From assembly GCA_021107705.1 (NCBI GenBank), contig JAIOSJ010000317.1, positions 1 through 53,609 of the forward strand: a stretch of DNA of 53,609 nt, in the 5' to 3' direction. This document shows, piece by piece, positions 41,459 to 50,162 of this stretch (position 1 is its first letter; each line of letters begins with the position of its first letter). This DNA is from Thermoanaerobaculales bacterium. GTDB taxonomy: Bacteria > Acidobacteriota > Thermoanaerobaculia > Thermoanaerobaculales > Sulfomarinibacteraceae. A program made the translations under genes and the position numbers. The notes under the pieces were generated by a model. The model was not told the origin of the DNA, did no database searches, and saw only the letters and a program-made list of their open reading frames with translations.

Positions 41459-42304
41459 ATGCTCCGCCGACTCAATCTTGCAACCGAATGGGACGAACTC
41501 ACAATCCTTGGAGGCTCTCGTGCCGGAGAGGGCACCCTGCTTCTCCTCCCGCAGTTGAGCCTTGCTCTCGATATCGGGAGAGCCCATCGCTCCCTGACCC
41601 CGATGTCAACGGTGTGTATCAGCCATGGACATGCCGACCACCTCGGGGGCCTTGCCTACTGGGCCAGTCAGCGCCTGCTCAATTCAATGGCCCCAGGAAC
41701 ACTCCTCGTCCCCGGGAACATCGGCGACGAAGTGGCCGACCTCCTACGGCTCCATGCCCGCCTCGAGGGCGGGAAGGCGTACGCCGTCAATCTCGTGCCG
41801 GTTGGACATGGAACGCGACATCATTTTCGCCGCGATATGAACCTGGAATTCTTCACCACCGATCACTGGGTGCCCACTCTCGGCAGCCGGCTCGTCTGGA
41901 CCCGGAGACGCCTACTGCCGGAACTCAGGAACAGTCCGTCAGAGGACCTCGCCGCGCGACGACGCCGGGGTCAGGAGATCACCTACGAGGTCGCCTCCCC
42001 TCTGCTGGCCTATGGCGCCGATACCGGACCCGGCATCTTTGCCCAGGCCGAGACTCTGGCCGCGGAGGTGGTTCTGTTGGAATGTTCTTTCTGGAACGAC
42101 GACGACCTCGATCGCGCACGCCGATTCAGCCACCTTCACCTCAGCGACATCGTCAACGCCGCGCCCCAATTGACGTGCCGCCACCTGGTTCTCCTGCACC
42201 TCTCTCGACGGAACCGGATCAAAGATGTGGAAAAGATCATGGCCGCGGAACTTGAGCCTTTGTTCGACGGCCGGCTCCACCACCTGATCGTCGATTGGGA
42301 GTAG
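41459..42304 (+). CDS. MBL-fold hydrolase (RNase Z-like)
   Basis: A 281-residue metallo-beta-lactamase-fold protein with the metal motif SHGHADHLGGL (about 57-67), a later FFTTDHWVPTLGSRL and LLAYGADTG, and a C-terminal HLVLLHLSRR. This pattern fits the RNase Z-like branch of the fold. The HxHxDH motif is complete, so hydrolase activity is likely. The substrate could be RNA ends or a small metabolite and is not determined by sequence. A GTG at 41456 directly precedes the ATG at 41459. It is co-directional with the kinase (TAG at 41452-41454), suggesting one operon. Confidence 0.85.
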   Translation: MLRRLNLATEWDELTILGGSRAGEGTLLLLPQLSLALDIGRAHRSLTPMSTVCISHGHADHLGGLAYWASQRLLNSMAPGTLLVPGNIGDEVADLLRLHARLEGGKAYAVNLVPVGHGTRHHFRRDMNLEFFTTDHWVPTLGSRLVWTRRRLLPELRNSPSEDLAARRRRGQEITYEVASPLLAYGADTGPGIFAQAETLAAEVVLLECSFWNDDDLDRARRFSHLHLSDIVNAAPQLTCRHLVLLHLSRRNRIKDVEKIMAAELEPLFDGRLHHLIVDWE

Positions 42305-42310
42305 CCCGGC

Positions 42311-42643
42311 CTACTCCGCCGTCCCTGCCGCAACCATCACCAGCCGTTCGGGGTGAATATGCCGTCTGACGGCCCTAAGGACCTCGTCCCCGCCCAGGTT
42401 CAACAGTTGGCGAGGGAAGTCGTCCATCCTGGAGACCGATTCACCCGCGGCCAAAACCTTCACCAACTCCCGGGCAACGCCGACATTGGTGGCAAGGCCG
42501 ACCGTATAGCCTCCGGCCCATGACTGTCTCTCATCCTCGAGTTCGTCTCTCCTCGGACCTTCGGAAACATATTCCTCGATCACCGACCGGCAGAGAGCGA
42601 CGGCCCGGTCCAGATCGCCGGCCGAAACGCTCAGACTGACAAC
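42311..42643 (-). CDS. C-terminal part of an M16-family protein (after in-frame TAG)
   Basis: The reading frame continues from the M16 protein upstream across an in-frame TAG at 42644-42646 (VVSLSVSAGDLDRAVALC, then SVIEEYVSEGPRRDELEDER and LNLGGDEVLRAVRRHIHPERL). These last ~110 residues match the final helices of M16 non-catalytic subunits. An ATG-type start at 42583 exists but would give only 90 residues without the strand that precedes it. It is therefore best seen as the separated C-terminus. Confidence 0.68.
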   Translation of the reverse strand, partial: VVSLSVSAGDLDRAVALCRSVIEEYVSEGPRRDELEDERQSWAGGYTVGLATNVGVARELVKVLAAGESVSRMDDFPRQLLNLGGDEVLRAVRRHIHPERLVMVAAGTAE

Positions 42644-43615
42644 CTATGGGCCCGGCAGTTGCAGCCTTCCCGTAAAGCCGCTGTTGATTCCATAGGTGAG
42701 GCCCGCCTTGTCCCGCACGGCCACCCCAAGTCTCGAGGTCAGAGTCGACTGCCCCAAACAGGAATTCGCGAGCATCGCCGCCGGGTAATCCGAGTCCCCG
42801 AGCAAAAGTCGCCCGGGGTGACCCAGAAAAACATCCAGATTTGGTCGGTCGGGGATGTGTATTCGCGTCCCTTGAATTTCCGAAACCAGCGGCGTCGGCC
42901 ACGGCGGCAGCGCTTGACGACCCGGCCCCCAATCGTCGAAAGCCTCTGCGACGAGGGAAAACACGTCATCGGCCTCGACCTGGCCGACAATGACGCAAAC
43001 CAGGGTGGCCGCTCCGTACACCTCATGGTGGAAAATCTCAAGGTCCTCGCGGGTGAGGCGCCGTACCTCCTCCTCCCGCTCAGCAATTGACCGGCGTCGG
43101 TGAGGATGGCCCGGAACATACATCTGGCGGGTCAATTCGGCATAGGCCCGCATCGAGGTGTCTTCATTCTCATGGCGCAAGACGCCGAGAATCTGTTGGC
43201 GGACCTTCTCCAGTTCATCGGCAGGAAAGGTCGGCCGGCGAAGCACGGCCGCCAGGAGTCGAATGAGGCGCGGAAGCTCTTCCGCCAGACCCTGAAGGCT
43301 GAAGGAAATCGAGGCCGGCGCCGCGGAAGAGGAACCGACATCGAGCTGAAGACCGTGGTCCTCGAGTTCCCGCGCCAACTGCAGACGGTTCTGCCCGAGA
43401 ACACCTCGATTCAGCATGGATGCCGTCAGGCCGGGAACAGAAAACCTCCCGTCCGTCGCCACTGCCGGCCCCGCCTGAAGCATGCCGACCACCGTGACCG
43501 TAGGAGCGTGGGGATTGGGAAGAACGGCGAGTCGGCCGCCTCCCGGAAGAGAGCGCAGGTCCACCCGGTCAACGAAGCTCCCGCGATTGTGACGAACGTC
43601 AGCGATCTTCTTCAT
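42644..43615 (-). CDS. M16 peptidase-like protein, non-catalytic type, interrupted by TAG
   Basis: A 323-residue frame of the M16 (pitrilysin/insulinase) fold. It has LPGGGRLAVLPNPHAPTVTV near the N-terminus and GLTASMLNRGVLGQNR where the catalytic HxxEH would be, so the zinc site is absent; this is the usual inactive partner of the M16B heterodimer. Later parts (YGAATLVCVIVGQVEADDVF; LGVAVRDKAGLTYGINSGF) match the family. It ends at an in-frame TAG (42644-42646) just after GRLQLPGP, in a place where the family continues; the remaining ~110 residues follow in the same frame. The true start is ATG at 43615 (MKKIADV), overlapping the stop of the catalytic partner by 4 bases. Confidence 0.85.
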   Translation of the reverse strand: MKKIADVRHNRGSFVDRVDLRSLPGGGRLAVLPNPHAPTVTVVGMLQAGPAVATDGRFSVPGLTASMLNRGVLGQNRLQLARELEDHGLQLDVGSSSAAPASISFSLQGLAEELPRLIRLLAAVLRRPTFPADELEKVRQQILGVLRHENEDTSMRAYAELTRQMYVPGHPHRRRSIAEREEEVRRLTREDLEIFHHEVYGAATLVCVIVGQVEADDVFSLVAEAFDDWGPGRQALPPWPTPLVSEIQGTRIHIPDRPNLDVFLGHPGRLLLGDSDYPAAMLANSCLGQSTLTSRLGVAVRDKAGLTYGINSGFTGRLQLPGP

Positions 43616-44949
43616 CCTTGACCACCGTGATCGGAATTTTCGGGCACAAACCACCCCACGGTCAGGTTGTCGTCCACGAGATGGGTTTCGCAGACCCGGG
43701 AAACGTCGGTCGCCTTCAGGCGAGCCACGCGATCCATCTCCTGAACAAACGCCCGCCAATCCCCCATGGCAACCGCCTCGGAGAGAACCGACAAGAGCTG
43801 GGACGGACTTTCCCTGCGAAAAGCGAGATCCGTACGGGTCTGGATGCGGGCCCGCGCAATCTCCTCGTTCGCCGGCAGTTCGCAGGCGAGGCGGTGTGTC
43901 TCCTCTCGAACGACCGCCTCCACCTGGGCATGGGGAATGCCCGGCGCCAAGGTTGTAAAGACCTGGAAGAGGCCGGGGTCATGCAGTTCCAGGGGCGCCG
44001 CGTGGATTCCGAGACAGAAGTTGGTCTCCACGAGCCGCTGATGGAGGCGCGAAGTCACTCCCTCGGCCAAAATCTGTCCAAGAACCAGGAGCGCCGCCAG
44101 GTCCTCGTGAAGCCCTCGCGGTATGTGCCAGCCAAAAGCAAGATGGCCCAGCTCTCCCATTTTGTGAATCGAGAATCGCCGCTCCTCTCGTTGTGGACCC
44201 TCCCGGATCTCGACCCGGGGTGGCGGCGCCGAGGCCGCCTTGGCACGACCGAAGTGCTTCGCCAACATTTGCAGTACTTCGTCTTCTCCAACGTCCCCGG
44301 TAACGATGACCGTGGCGTTGTCGGGATGATAGAACGTGTCGTAAAACCCTCTGAGTATCTCTCCGGTCATCGACTCCACATCATGCCGCAGACCGATGGT
44401 CGGATGGCGGTAGGGATGGTCGCGGTAGGCGTGGGCAAAGACCCCCTTGAGCAACAGGTCGAAGGGCTCGTTCTCTCCCCGATCCAGTTCGTTGAGCACG
44501 ACACTCCTTTCACTGGCGAGATCCTCGTCACTCAGGAGTGCCCCACCCATGCGATCGGCTTCGACCTCGGCCGCCAGCTCCAAGTGTTCGACCGGGAGGG
44601 TGGCGTAATAATTGGTGCGATCGAGCCATGTCGTAGCGTTGAACGCCGCACCCACCCGCTGCAAAACACGGGCGATTTCAGTACCATCGGCCCGATTGAA
44701 ACGTCGGGTCCCCTTGAACATCAGATGCTCCAGCATGTGGGTGGCGCCGGTGTGGCCCGCAACTTCGTTTCGGGAGCCCACGCGGTAGACCACTCCAAGG
44801 GAGGCCACCGGCGCCACCGCCGTGGGCGCCACCAGAAGCGTCAGACCGTTCTCACGATGCCGCCATTCGGCAACGCCGCCTGCCCGGTCGATCAGCTCAA
44901 ACGCCGTGCTGTGCTCGATATTCTTGTGGCGCGATCCCTTATGCGCCAT
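43612..44949 (-). CDS. M16 zinc metallopeptidase, catalytic subunit
   Basis: A 445-residue M16B-type peptidase with the inverted zinc motif HMLEH (residues 71-75) and the downstream Glu in SERSVVLNE (near 148). The fold continues with FYHPDNATVIVTGDV, LAFGWHIPRGLHED and the second M16 domain. It would form a clamp with the inactive partner encoded next and degrade or trim peptides. No signal peptide is visible with this start, so a cytoplasmic or non-classically located enzyme is possible. The frame opens at 45153, but ATG at 44949 (MAHKGSRH) overlaps the FxLYD stop by 11 bases and is the better start. Confidence 0.92.
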   Translation of the reverse strand: MAHKGSRHKNIEHSTAFELIDRAGGVAEWRHRENGLTLLVAPTAVAPVASLGVVYRVGSRNEVAGHTGATHMLEHLMFKGTRRFNRADGTEIARVLQRVGAAFNATTWLDRTNYYATLPVEHLELAAEVEADRMGGALLSDEDLASERSVVLNELDRGENEPFDLLLKGVFAHAYRDHPYRHPTIGLRHDVESMTGEILRGFYDTFYHPDNATVIVTGDVGEDEVLQMLAKHFGRAKAASAPPPRVEIREGPQREERRFSIHKMGELGHLAFGWHIPRGLHEDLAALLVLGQILAEGVTSRLHQRLVETNFCLGIHAAPLELHDPGLFQVFTTLAPGIPHAQVEAVVREETHRLACELPANEEIARARIQTRTDLAFRRESPSQLLSVLSEAVAMGDWRAFVQEMDRVARLKATDVSRVCETHLVDDNLTVGWFVPENSDHGGQG

Positions 44950-45712
44950 CTTCGGCCTGATCCTCACCCTCGCTCGCGGCGCTCTCCTCGCTTTCTGGAG
45001 CGGCAGTCTCCCGCATGACGGTCGCCTGGCCGGACAACACAACGTTGGTCGCCTCTCCGTCGACCGAAATGACCAGTGAGAAGGAGTGTGCGGCGCCCGG
45101 TTGCAGAGTCTTCGAGATGCCAACCGTGCCTTCGCCGAGGTTCTCGCCTTCAATATCTTCCGCGCGGGCCGCGATTACGACTCCGCTCAGGTCGACGACA
45201 CCATCGTTGACCACCTGCCCGGTTACCGTCACCTGATCATCAGAGACAACCCGGTTCACGTTGGTGATGCGCAGCGCCCCATCACCATCGATCACCTGCT
45301 CGGCTTCATCACCCTCGGCGGCTTCTTCTTCGACCTCGGTCACGCGGTCGTGGCGAATGTGCGCGACATCGTCATCGGTGATACTCACCACAGCGGCGGA
45401 CTCGGACGCCGGGGCAATCGCCGAGCCGAAAAAACCGCTCGTCAGCCCCGCGTCTGCGCTATCGTGCGTGGCGGCCGGCGCCTCCTCCGCAAGCAGCCCC
45501 GATGCGGCGAGGTTGACGTCGGCAGCCTCGTACTGTTGCATACGACCGTTGGAAAACTTCACGATCACCACGCCATCCCGCACAACGGCACTTTCGACGA
45601 GCAGGGATGATCCGTCCAAAAGGATCAGGTTCTGTTCGTCCGCGGCCGGGGCTGCCACAACCCAGACAACGACAATTACAAGCATCGACAGGAGCACTCG
45701 TCGGTTGAACAT
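44939..45712 (-). CDS. Secreted FxLYD-type domain protein
   Basis: A ~257-residue protein with a signal peptide (RVLLSMLVIVVVWVVAAPAA) and a short beta hairpin unit (LILLDGSSLLVESAVVRDGVV). After an acidic, Ala/Ser-rich linker comes a single immunoglobulin-like domain (TVTGQVVNDGVVDLSGVVI ... LQPGAAHSFSLVI) that resembles the FxLYD family. The tail is very acidic (SEESAASEGEDQAEDGA). ATG at 45712 overlaps the pilY1 stop (TGATG), so it is coupled to PilY1. Function is not known; binding or chaperoning PilY1, or tethering it to the envelope, are reasonable ideas. Confidence 0.72.
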   Translation of the reverse strand: MFNRRVLLSMLVIVVVWVVAAPAADEQNLILLDGSSLLVESAVVRDGVVIVKFSNGRMQQYEAADVNLAASGLLAEEAPAATHDSADAGLTSGFFGSAIAPASESAAVVSITDDDVAHIRHDRVTEVEEEAAEGDEAEQVIDGDGALRITNVNRVVSDDQVTVTGQVVNDGVVDLSGVVIAARAEDIEGENLGEGTVGISKTLQPGAAHSFSLVISVDGEATNVVLSGQATVMRETAAPESEESAASEGEDQAEDGA

Positions 45713-48700
45713 CACTCCTCCTTCCAATCGACCATGTTGACCGCCGGCAAGAAGGCCTCGACCGGTTCGGCCACCTCTAGAGTATCTGTTATCTGTAATA
45801 CATGCACCTGCCCGTCGGCGCCGAGATAGACCTCGGCAGTGCCGACGAATCCCACTGTATCCGGGAAGAGCATGTCGCGAGGGCGTTCAGGCAGCGGATT
45901 GCCGTTGACCAGGTTGAGCACGTAGGTACGCACCTCGCCGCCCCTACGACAGGCGTCTGTGGACGACTGCGAAGCACTGAAGGTTGAAAAAATCACGGTG
46001 TGATTCAAGGCGACAGCCGGAGTCACAACCTTTTCCCAGTTGCTGCGCCCCGGACGGGCCAGCTCGATGTACCAACCGGGTCCACCATCACCACCGAGCA
46101 GCGAACCGTCGGCCACCTCCGAGCCCGGAGTCAAGGCGACCAGGTCGGAGTCCGTCAACGCACCGCTCGCCGGCTCGAGAAAGGCGTAGAAACGGTGTGG
46201 CTCGGCATTCGCCTCGAGTAGGTCGTCGCGGTTTCCCGCGCCGACCAGCACGGCCAGACGCATGACGCCGGTCGCATCGTAAAACGCCGGCGCCAGGGTG
46301 GGCCGCATGAAGAACGGTTGGTCACCCTCGGCGGCGAAGAGCAATTGCGGCGACCAGCTCGTGACTCTCCCCGAAACGGGGTCCAGAACGCCTGGTGTCT
46401 CGAGGTCGAGGCGGTAGATCTTGCCCGCCGTGGTCGCCAGGTAGAGCTTCTCGGCGAAACCGTCGAAGTCGAGGTCGAGCAGCTGCACATCGGCGGGCGC
46501 CATTCCGCTGAGGGCGACCTTGAGCAGAATCTCGCCCGTTGCAACGTCAACCCCGTAGAGGAAGCTGCCGGCCGGATCCCGTGAGGCGTTTCGTAAACCT
46601 GCCGGTGACAGGCCGCCGCCAAAAAAGCTCACCATGCGGTCCTCGACCTCAGTGCCGACGACGACCCGCACAAAGGCCACTGCCGGACGAGACCAGGTCA
46701 AACCGAGATCCGGCGCGCCGTTTGCGTCCTCGTCACGCGTATCGGTGAACTCCCAACGAAAGGCGGGCCACGGCGCCGTGCAGTCGTCGGCCAGGGGCTG
46801 TGTGGCACACACCGCATCACGCCCGCCTCCAGGATCGAGCCCGGCCGCTGAAGGAACCTGCCAGGTCGAGACCACGTTGCCATCAGCGTCGTACCGAGGA
46901 TGTGCCTGGTACGCCACGCTGCCGCCGACCGTTGGATCTCCGTCCACGTAGGTGTCCGGATCAGTGACATCGAGACAGACGTAGGATCGGCCCCCTTCGC
47001 GCTGCCCCCACAGCAACACCGTTCTCCACCCGGCCTCCTCATCGACCTCGTCGACCCACACGTCGGCGACGGTCGCAGTCCCATCGACCGTCCACTGGTG
47101 TACCGGCTCGCCCGCCATGCGCGGCATATGACGCATGACGGATGTCGGCGCCCAGGCAAAAAGCTCCCGGCCCGTGCCTACATCGTAGCGGGCAGCGCCC
47201 CCCTCAAACCCGTCGGCATCCCACAGTCCACTGTCGAAGGCATGCATCAGACCGTCGTTGGCGCCGACAAAGAGCACCGATCGCCGGTGTCGATGCTTCG
47301 CGAAGAACTCCCTGTAGTCTCGATAGTTCGAGCTGAAGCAGGGCAGACAGGAGGGCGCCGCCATGCGCTCCGGCTTGCCATGGAACGGATCACCGAGCTT
47401 CTCGATACCGATCACCTCTTCGCCGCTCTCATCGCGCCAGCCATAGAGGTCCCGGGCGCGGACCTCGATCCGGCCGCCCGTAGCATCCGGGCTCTCAGAA
47501 ACCCCACGAATGAAGTCGATGACGAATCGCAGCTCTGTAAGCCTGTCCGTGCTCTCCTCCTGCGGAGTCGACGGCCAGTCTGCGAAAAGTCGGAGGCCGA
47601 GTTCGCGGCGCAGGCTAAATCGTTCGGCTGCGTTTCCCGGATATGCCAACAGCGCCCTTCCTGCGTCGGCGGCAAAGTAGATGGTCCGGGAATCACCGGC
47701 CGTGCCGAAAGGGTTCGCCACGAAGACGTCACCCCAGTCCCAACGGCGGGCCAGGGCCTCGCCCGCGTCCCAGATCGCGAGCTCAGGGTCGAGCCGGCCA
47801 TCGCCTGTGACCGCCGGCCTTCCGATGACAGGGTCGACCGGGTAGGCGCGCAGCGACCCAGACCAAATGGATCGTCCGCGCACAGGTGTGAACGACGTCA
47901 CGTAGGCCATCTGGTGGGCATCGGCACGAACCGAAGGCAGGAGCATGGCGCCAAAGCTGCGCCGGCCTTCCTCGACCCGACGTGTGACGGTACGCAACGC
48001 AGCCAACATCTCCTCCGGTTGGTCGACGAAACTCACGGCCCCTCCTGCGGCGGAGGCCACACACTGCAGGTCGGCCAGCACCTCGTCGTCAAACGCCTGC
48101 TCGTCGCCGAGCAACACGAGAAAGACCGGCACAGGGGCGAGCTCTGCGGCCCGGAGACACGCCGACACCGCCGAGTCGCAGCTGTCGCCACCGTCGGTCA
48201 TGACGACCACGAGGTTTTCGCGGCAGGCGGCAAGCGGATCCTGCCAACTGCCAACCACGTTGGAGAAGTACTCGGCGGCTTGCCGCAGGCTCTCCGCCAG
48301 CGACCGGCGGCCGCAGGCCACAACCGTTTCCGTGCCAGGCAGCGAGTGCTCTCGCCAGGCCGGCAAAAAGGCGGAACCGCCATGGGTGGGCACGTAGAAA
48401 ACCGATGCTGTCTGAGGTCCGAGATAGCTGCCGATACGCCGCCGTTGGTCCCTGGTCTCACCGGTTTCGGGATCCGGTCTCGAGCTTGCCACCAGCGGTT
48501 GACTCCAGGGTTCTTCATGCACGTAACCGCCACAATCCGAACCCGGTGCGAAAACCACGGCGCTCAGTGTGCTCGGTCCCAGCCCATCTTCCGAGGGTTC
48601 ATGATCGTGCAGTACGAAGTGTTGCACATACTCGATCTGGGTCACATGCGGTGGATCACACTCCGCACAGTCTTCGAGCGCCGCCGCCCGCCAACCCTCA

Positions 48701-49650
48701 TCGCCGGCAAAGACCTCGTAGCGTTCGAGGACGTACAAGGTTTCCGAGCCGATCTGGTGCTCACCGAGCTCGGCGAGAACCGCCTCTCGTACGAGCTCCT
48801 GCCAACCGGGCCGGGCGCCGTCGACGCCCAAAAACGGCGCGACACTCTGCCACGACATGGCGCCGGTCAAGCCCTCGACGATCCTCGTCGACGGATCGAC
48901 GGCATTGACGTCAAACGCAGGATGGTAAAAGAGCCGACCCTGGCGCCTCTGCTCGAGGTCGAGTTCGGCCCAAAAACGGGCGCGAAACGGGTTCTCTGCA
49001 TCGACGAGATACGATGCTAACCGGAGGTCGCCCGGCCACGGATCCTCAGTGGCGCCATGGTTCGTGGCGAATGGGTCGGGGTTCGCGACAAAGACCGAAC
49101 GACCGTCCTCTGCGAACCGAATCGGCAGCATGGCCCTGGGATCGGATGCCCCGGCGGCGTTGGTGGCGCCGCCCAAACGCAAGACATCGCCGGCCACGCT
49201 GCCGTCCAACATCGGCGCCTGTCCCGTCGCCACCCGATAAACGAAGCTCAGGTAGGCGATCTGTAAGTCTGCTTGCGCGAAGGTGGTGAACCCGAAGTTG
49301 ATGCCCGGCGCCTCGTCGAGTAGAGTGCTGAGAGCCTGTTTTGCCTGCTGGAGCTTGGCGCCACTCTCGAGCATCCGACGGTAATCCGCACCGAGCAAGA
49401 TCTCGAGATTGGCCGGCCCATACCACTGCTCAAGGAAATCAGCGAATCGTCCGTCATCGTCGGCGTTGGCCACGAAGATCAGGCTCGAGCTCGCCAGGTC
49501 ATGGGTCATCGAGCTACCGGAGTCGAGGATGAGCAGAAGATTCGGCTTGGCGCCCCAGCCCTGCAGCAACGCCCGATCGTCGCCGTGCACCATAGGAGCG
49601 CCGCCAAACACCAGGCAGCACGCGATCCACCAAATGGACCTGCGAATCAT
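45712..49650 (-). CDS. PilY1-type pilus tip adhesin / biogenesis factor
   Basis: A 1312-residue secreted protein with a signal peptide (SIWWIACCLVFGGAPMVHG). The N-terminal VWA-like domain starts NLLLILDSGSSM and later has VVVMTDGGDSCDS, so the MIDAS appears at least partly intact. Cys-rich loops follow (CAECDPPH; ACRENLVVV). The C-terminal half is the PilY1 beta-propeller, with FVGANDGLMHAFDSGLW, VLLWGQREGGRSYVCLDV, and a calcium-loop-like DLDFDGFAE near residue 1060. It would sit at the pilus tip with the minor pilins and control assembly or adhesion. Start overlaps the pilX stop by 4 bases. The closest relative in the window is the fragment at 34558-35142. Confidence 0.92.
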   Translation of the reverse strand: MIRRSIWWIACCLVFGGAPMVHGDDRALLQGWGAKPNLLLILDSGSSMTHDLASSSLIFVANADDDGRFADFLEQWYGPANLEILLGADYRRMLESGAKLQQAKQALSTLLDEAPGINFGFTTFAQADLQIAYLSFVYRVATGQAPMLDGSVAGDVLRLGGATNAAGASDPRAMLPIRFAEDGRSVFVANPDPFATNHGATEDPWPGDLRLASYLVDAENPFRARFWAELDLEQRRQGRLFYHPAFDVNAVDPSTRIVEGLTGAMSWQSVAPFLGVDGARPGWQELVREAVLAELGEHQIGSETLYVLERYEVFAGDEGWRAAALEDCAECDPPHVTQIEYVQHFVLHDHEPSEDGLGPSTLSAVVFAPGSDCGGYVHEEPWSQPLVASSRPDPETGETRDQRRRIGSYLGPQTASVFYVPTHGGSAFLPAWREHSLPGTETVVACGRRSLAESLRQAAEYFSNVVGSWQDPLAACRENLVVVMTDGGDSCDSAVSACLRAAELAPVPVFLVLLGDEQAFDDEVLADLQCVASAAGGAVSFVDQPEEMLAALRTVTRRVEEGRRSFGAMLLPSVRADAHQMAYVTSFTPVRGRSIWSGSLRAYPVDPVIGRPAVTGDGRLDPELAIWDAGEALARRWDWGDVFVANPFGTAGDSRTIYFAADAGRALLAYPGNAAERFSLRRELGLRLFADWPSTPQEESTDRLTELRFVIDFIRGVSESPDATGGRIEVRARDLYGWRDESGEEVIGIEKLGDPFHGKPERMAAPSCLPCFSSNYRDYREFFAKHRHRRSVLFVGANDGLMHAFDSGLWDADGFEGGAARYDVGTGRELFAWAPTSVMRHMPRMAGEPVHQWTVDGTATVADVWVDEVDEEAGWRTVLLWGQREGGRSYVCLDVTDPDTYVDGDPTVGGSVAYQAHPRYDADGNVVSTWQVPSAAGLDPGGGRDAVCATQPLADDCTAPWPAFRWEFTDTRDEDANGAPDLGLTWSRPAVAFVRVVVGTEVEDRMVSFFGGGLSPAGLRNASRDPAGSFLYGVDVATGEILLKVALSGMAPADVQLLDLDFDGFAEKLYLATTAGKIYRLDLETPGVLDPVSGRVTSWSPQLLFAAEGDQPFFMRPTLAPAFYDATGVMRLAVLVGAGNRDDLLEANAEPHRFYAFLEPASGALTDSDLVALTPGSEVADGSLLGGDGGPGWYIELARPGRSNWEKVVTPAVALNHTVIFSTFSASQSSTDACRRGGEVRTYVLNLVNGNPLPERPRDMLFPDTVGFVGTAEVYLGADGQVHVLQITDTLEVAEPVEAFLPAVNMVDWKEE

Positions 49651-50162
49651 CGGTGTGGATCCTGAGGTTCGGACAGAGGAACCGGCCCGATGCTCATCAC
49701 CGCCGACAGCTCGCGGTGATTCTTCGAAAGCGCATGTCGAGCTTCAACATGAGTGCGGTAGAAGAGCAGACCGAGCGGCTCGGCGCCACCTCCTTGCCCA
49801 CCGCCGACCTGCGAACCAAGCTCCTGGCGGGGCGGTCCAACGAGCCGCAGGGCGCCTGTGTTGACTCGAATCGGCGTGCCCGTCGGCCGGGCGTTCGGCC
49901 CTCGACGATCGGCAACGACGAGCTCAAAAGCCCCCGTCTGTTGAATCCTGAGCCGCACACGCGCCGCCGCTACGCCACTGTCGGCGGCGTAAAACGTCTT
50001 CGCGGACCAACGCTCCAGGCCGGCGATGCGGCTGGCATACAAGCTGCGTACAATCAGACCGAAAGCGAGCATCGTCAGGATCGATATCAGAATCAACGCA
50101 ACAAACATTGCCACGCCACGCTCACCGTAGCGGTCCCGCCTATATGAGATACCGACTTTCAT
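49647..50162 (-). CDS. PilX-like minor pilin/assembly protein
   Basis: A 171-residue prepilin-like protein. The N-terminus has YGERGVAMFVALILISILTM, i.e. a basic leader, a Gly at the presumed cleavage site, and the hydrophobic helix of the PilX N-terminal family. It lacks Glu at +5, as PilX proteins do. RSLYASRIAGLERWSAKTFYAADSGVAAARVRL continues the PilX-type helix (AADSG is typical; quoted in part). The frame opens at 50387, but ATG at 50162 overlaps the pilW stop by 4 bases and yields the proper leader. Confidence 0.85.
   Translation of the reverse strand: MKVGISYRRDRYGERGVAMFVALILISILTMLAFGLIVRSLYASRIAGLERWSAKTFYAADSGVAAARVRLRIQQTGAFELVVADRRGPNARPTGTPIRVNTGALRLVGPPRQELGSQVGGGQGGGAEPLGLLFYRTHVEARHALSKNHRELSAVMSIGPVPLSEPQDPHR

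Noticed and set aside
42644-42646. TAG as pyrrolysine or recoded codon
   Set aside because: Nothing else in the window suggests recoding; a point mutation or error is simpler.
46900-49020. 706-codon plus-strand frame opposite pilY1
   Set aside because: Long antisense frames are expected in high-GC genes; the minus strand carries the clear PilY1 and VWA signatures.
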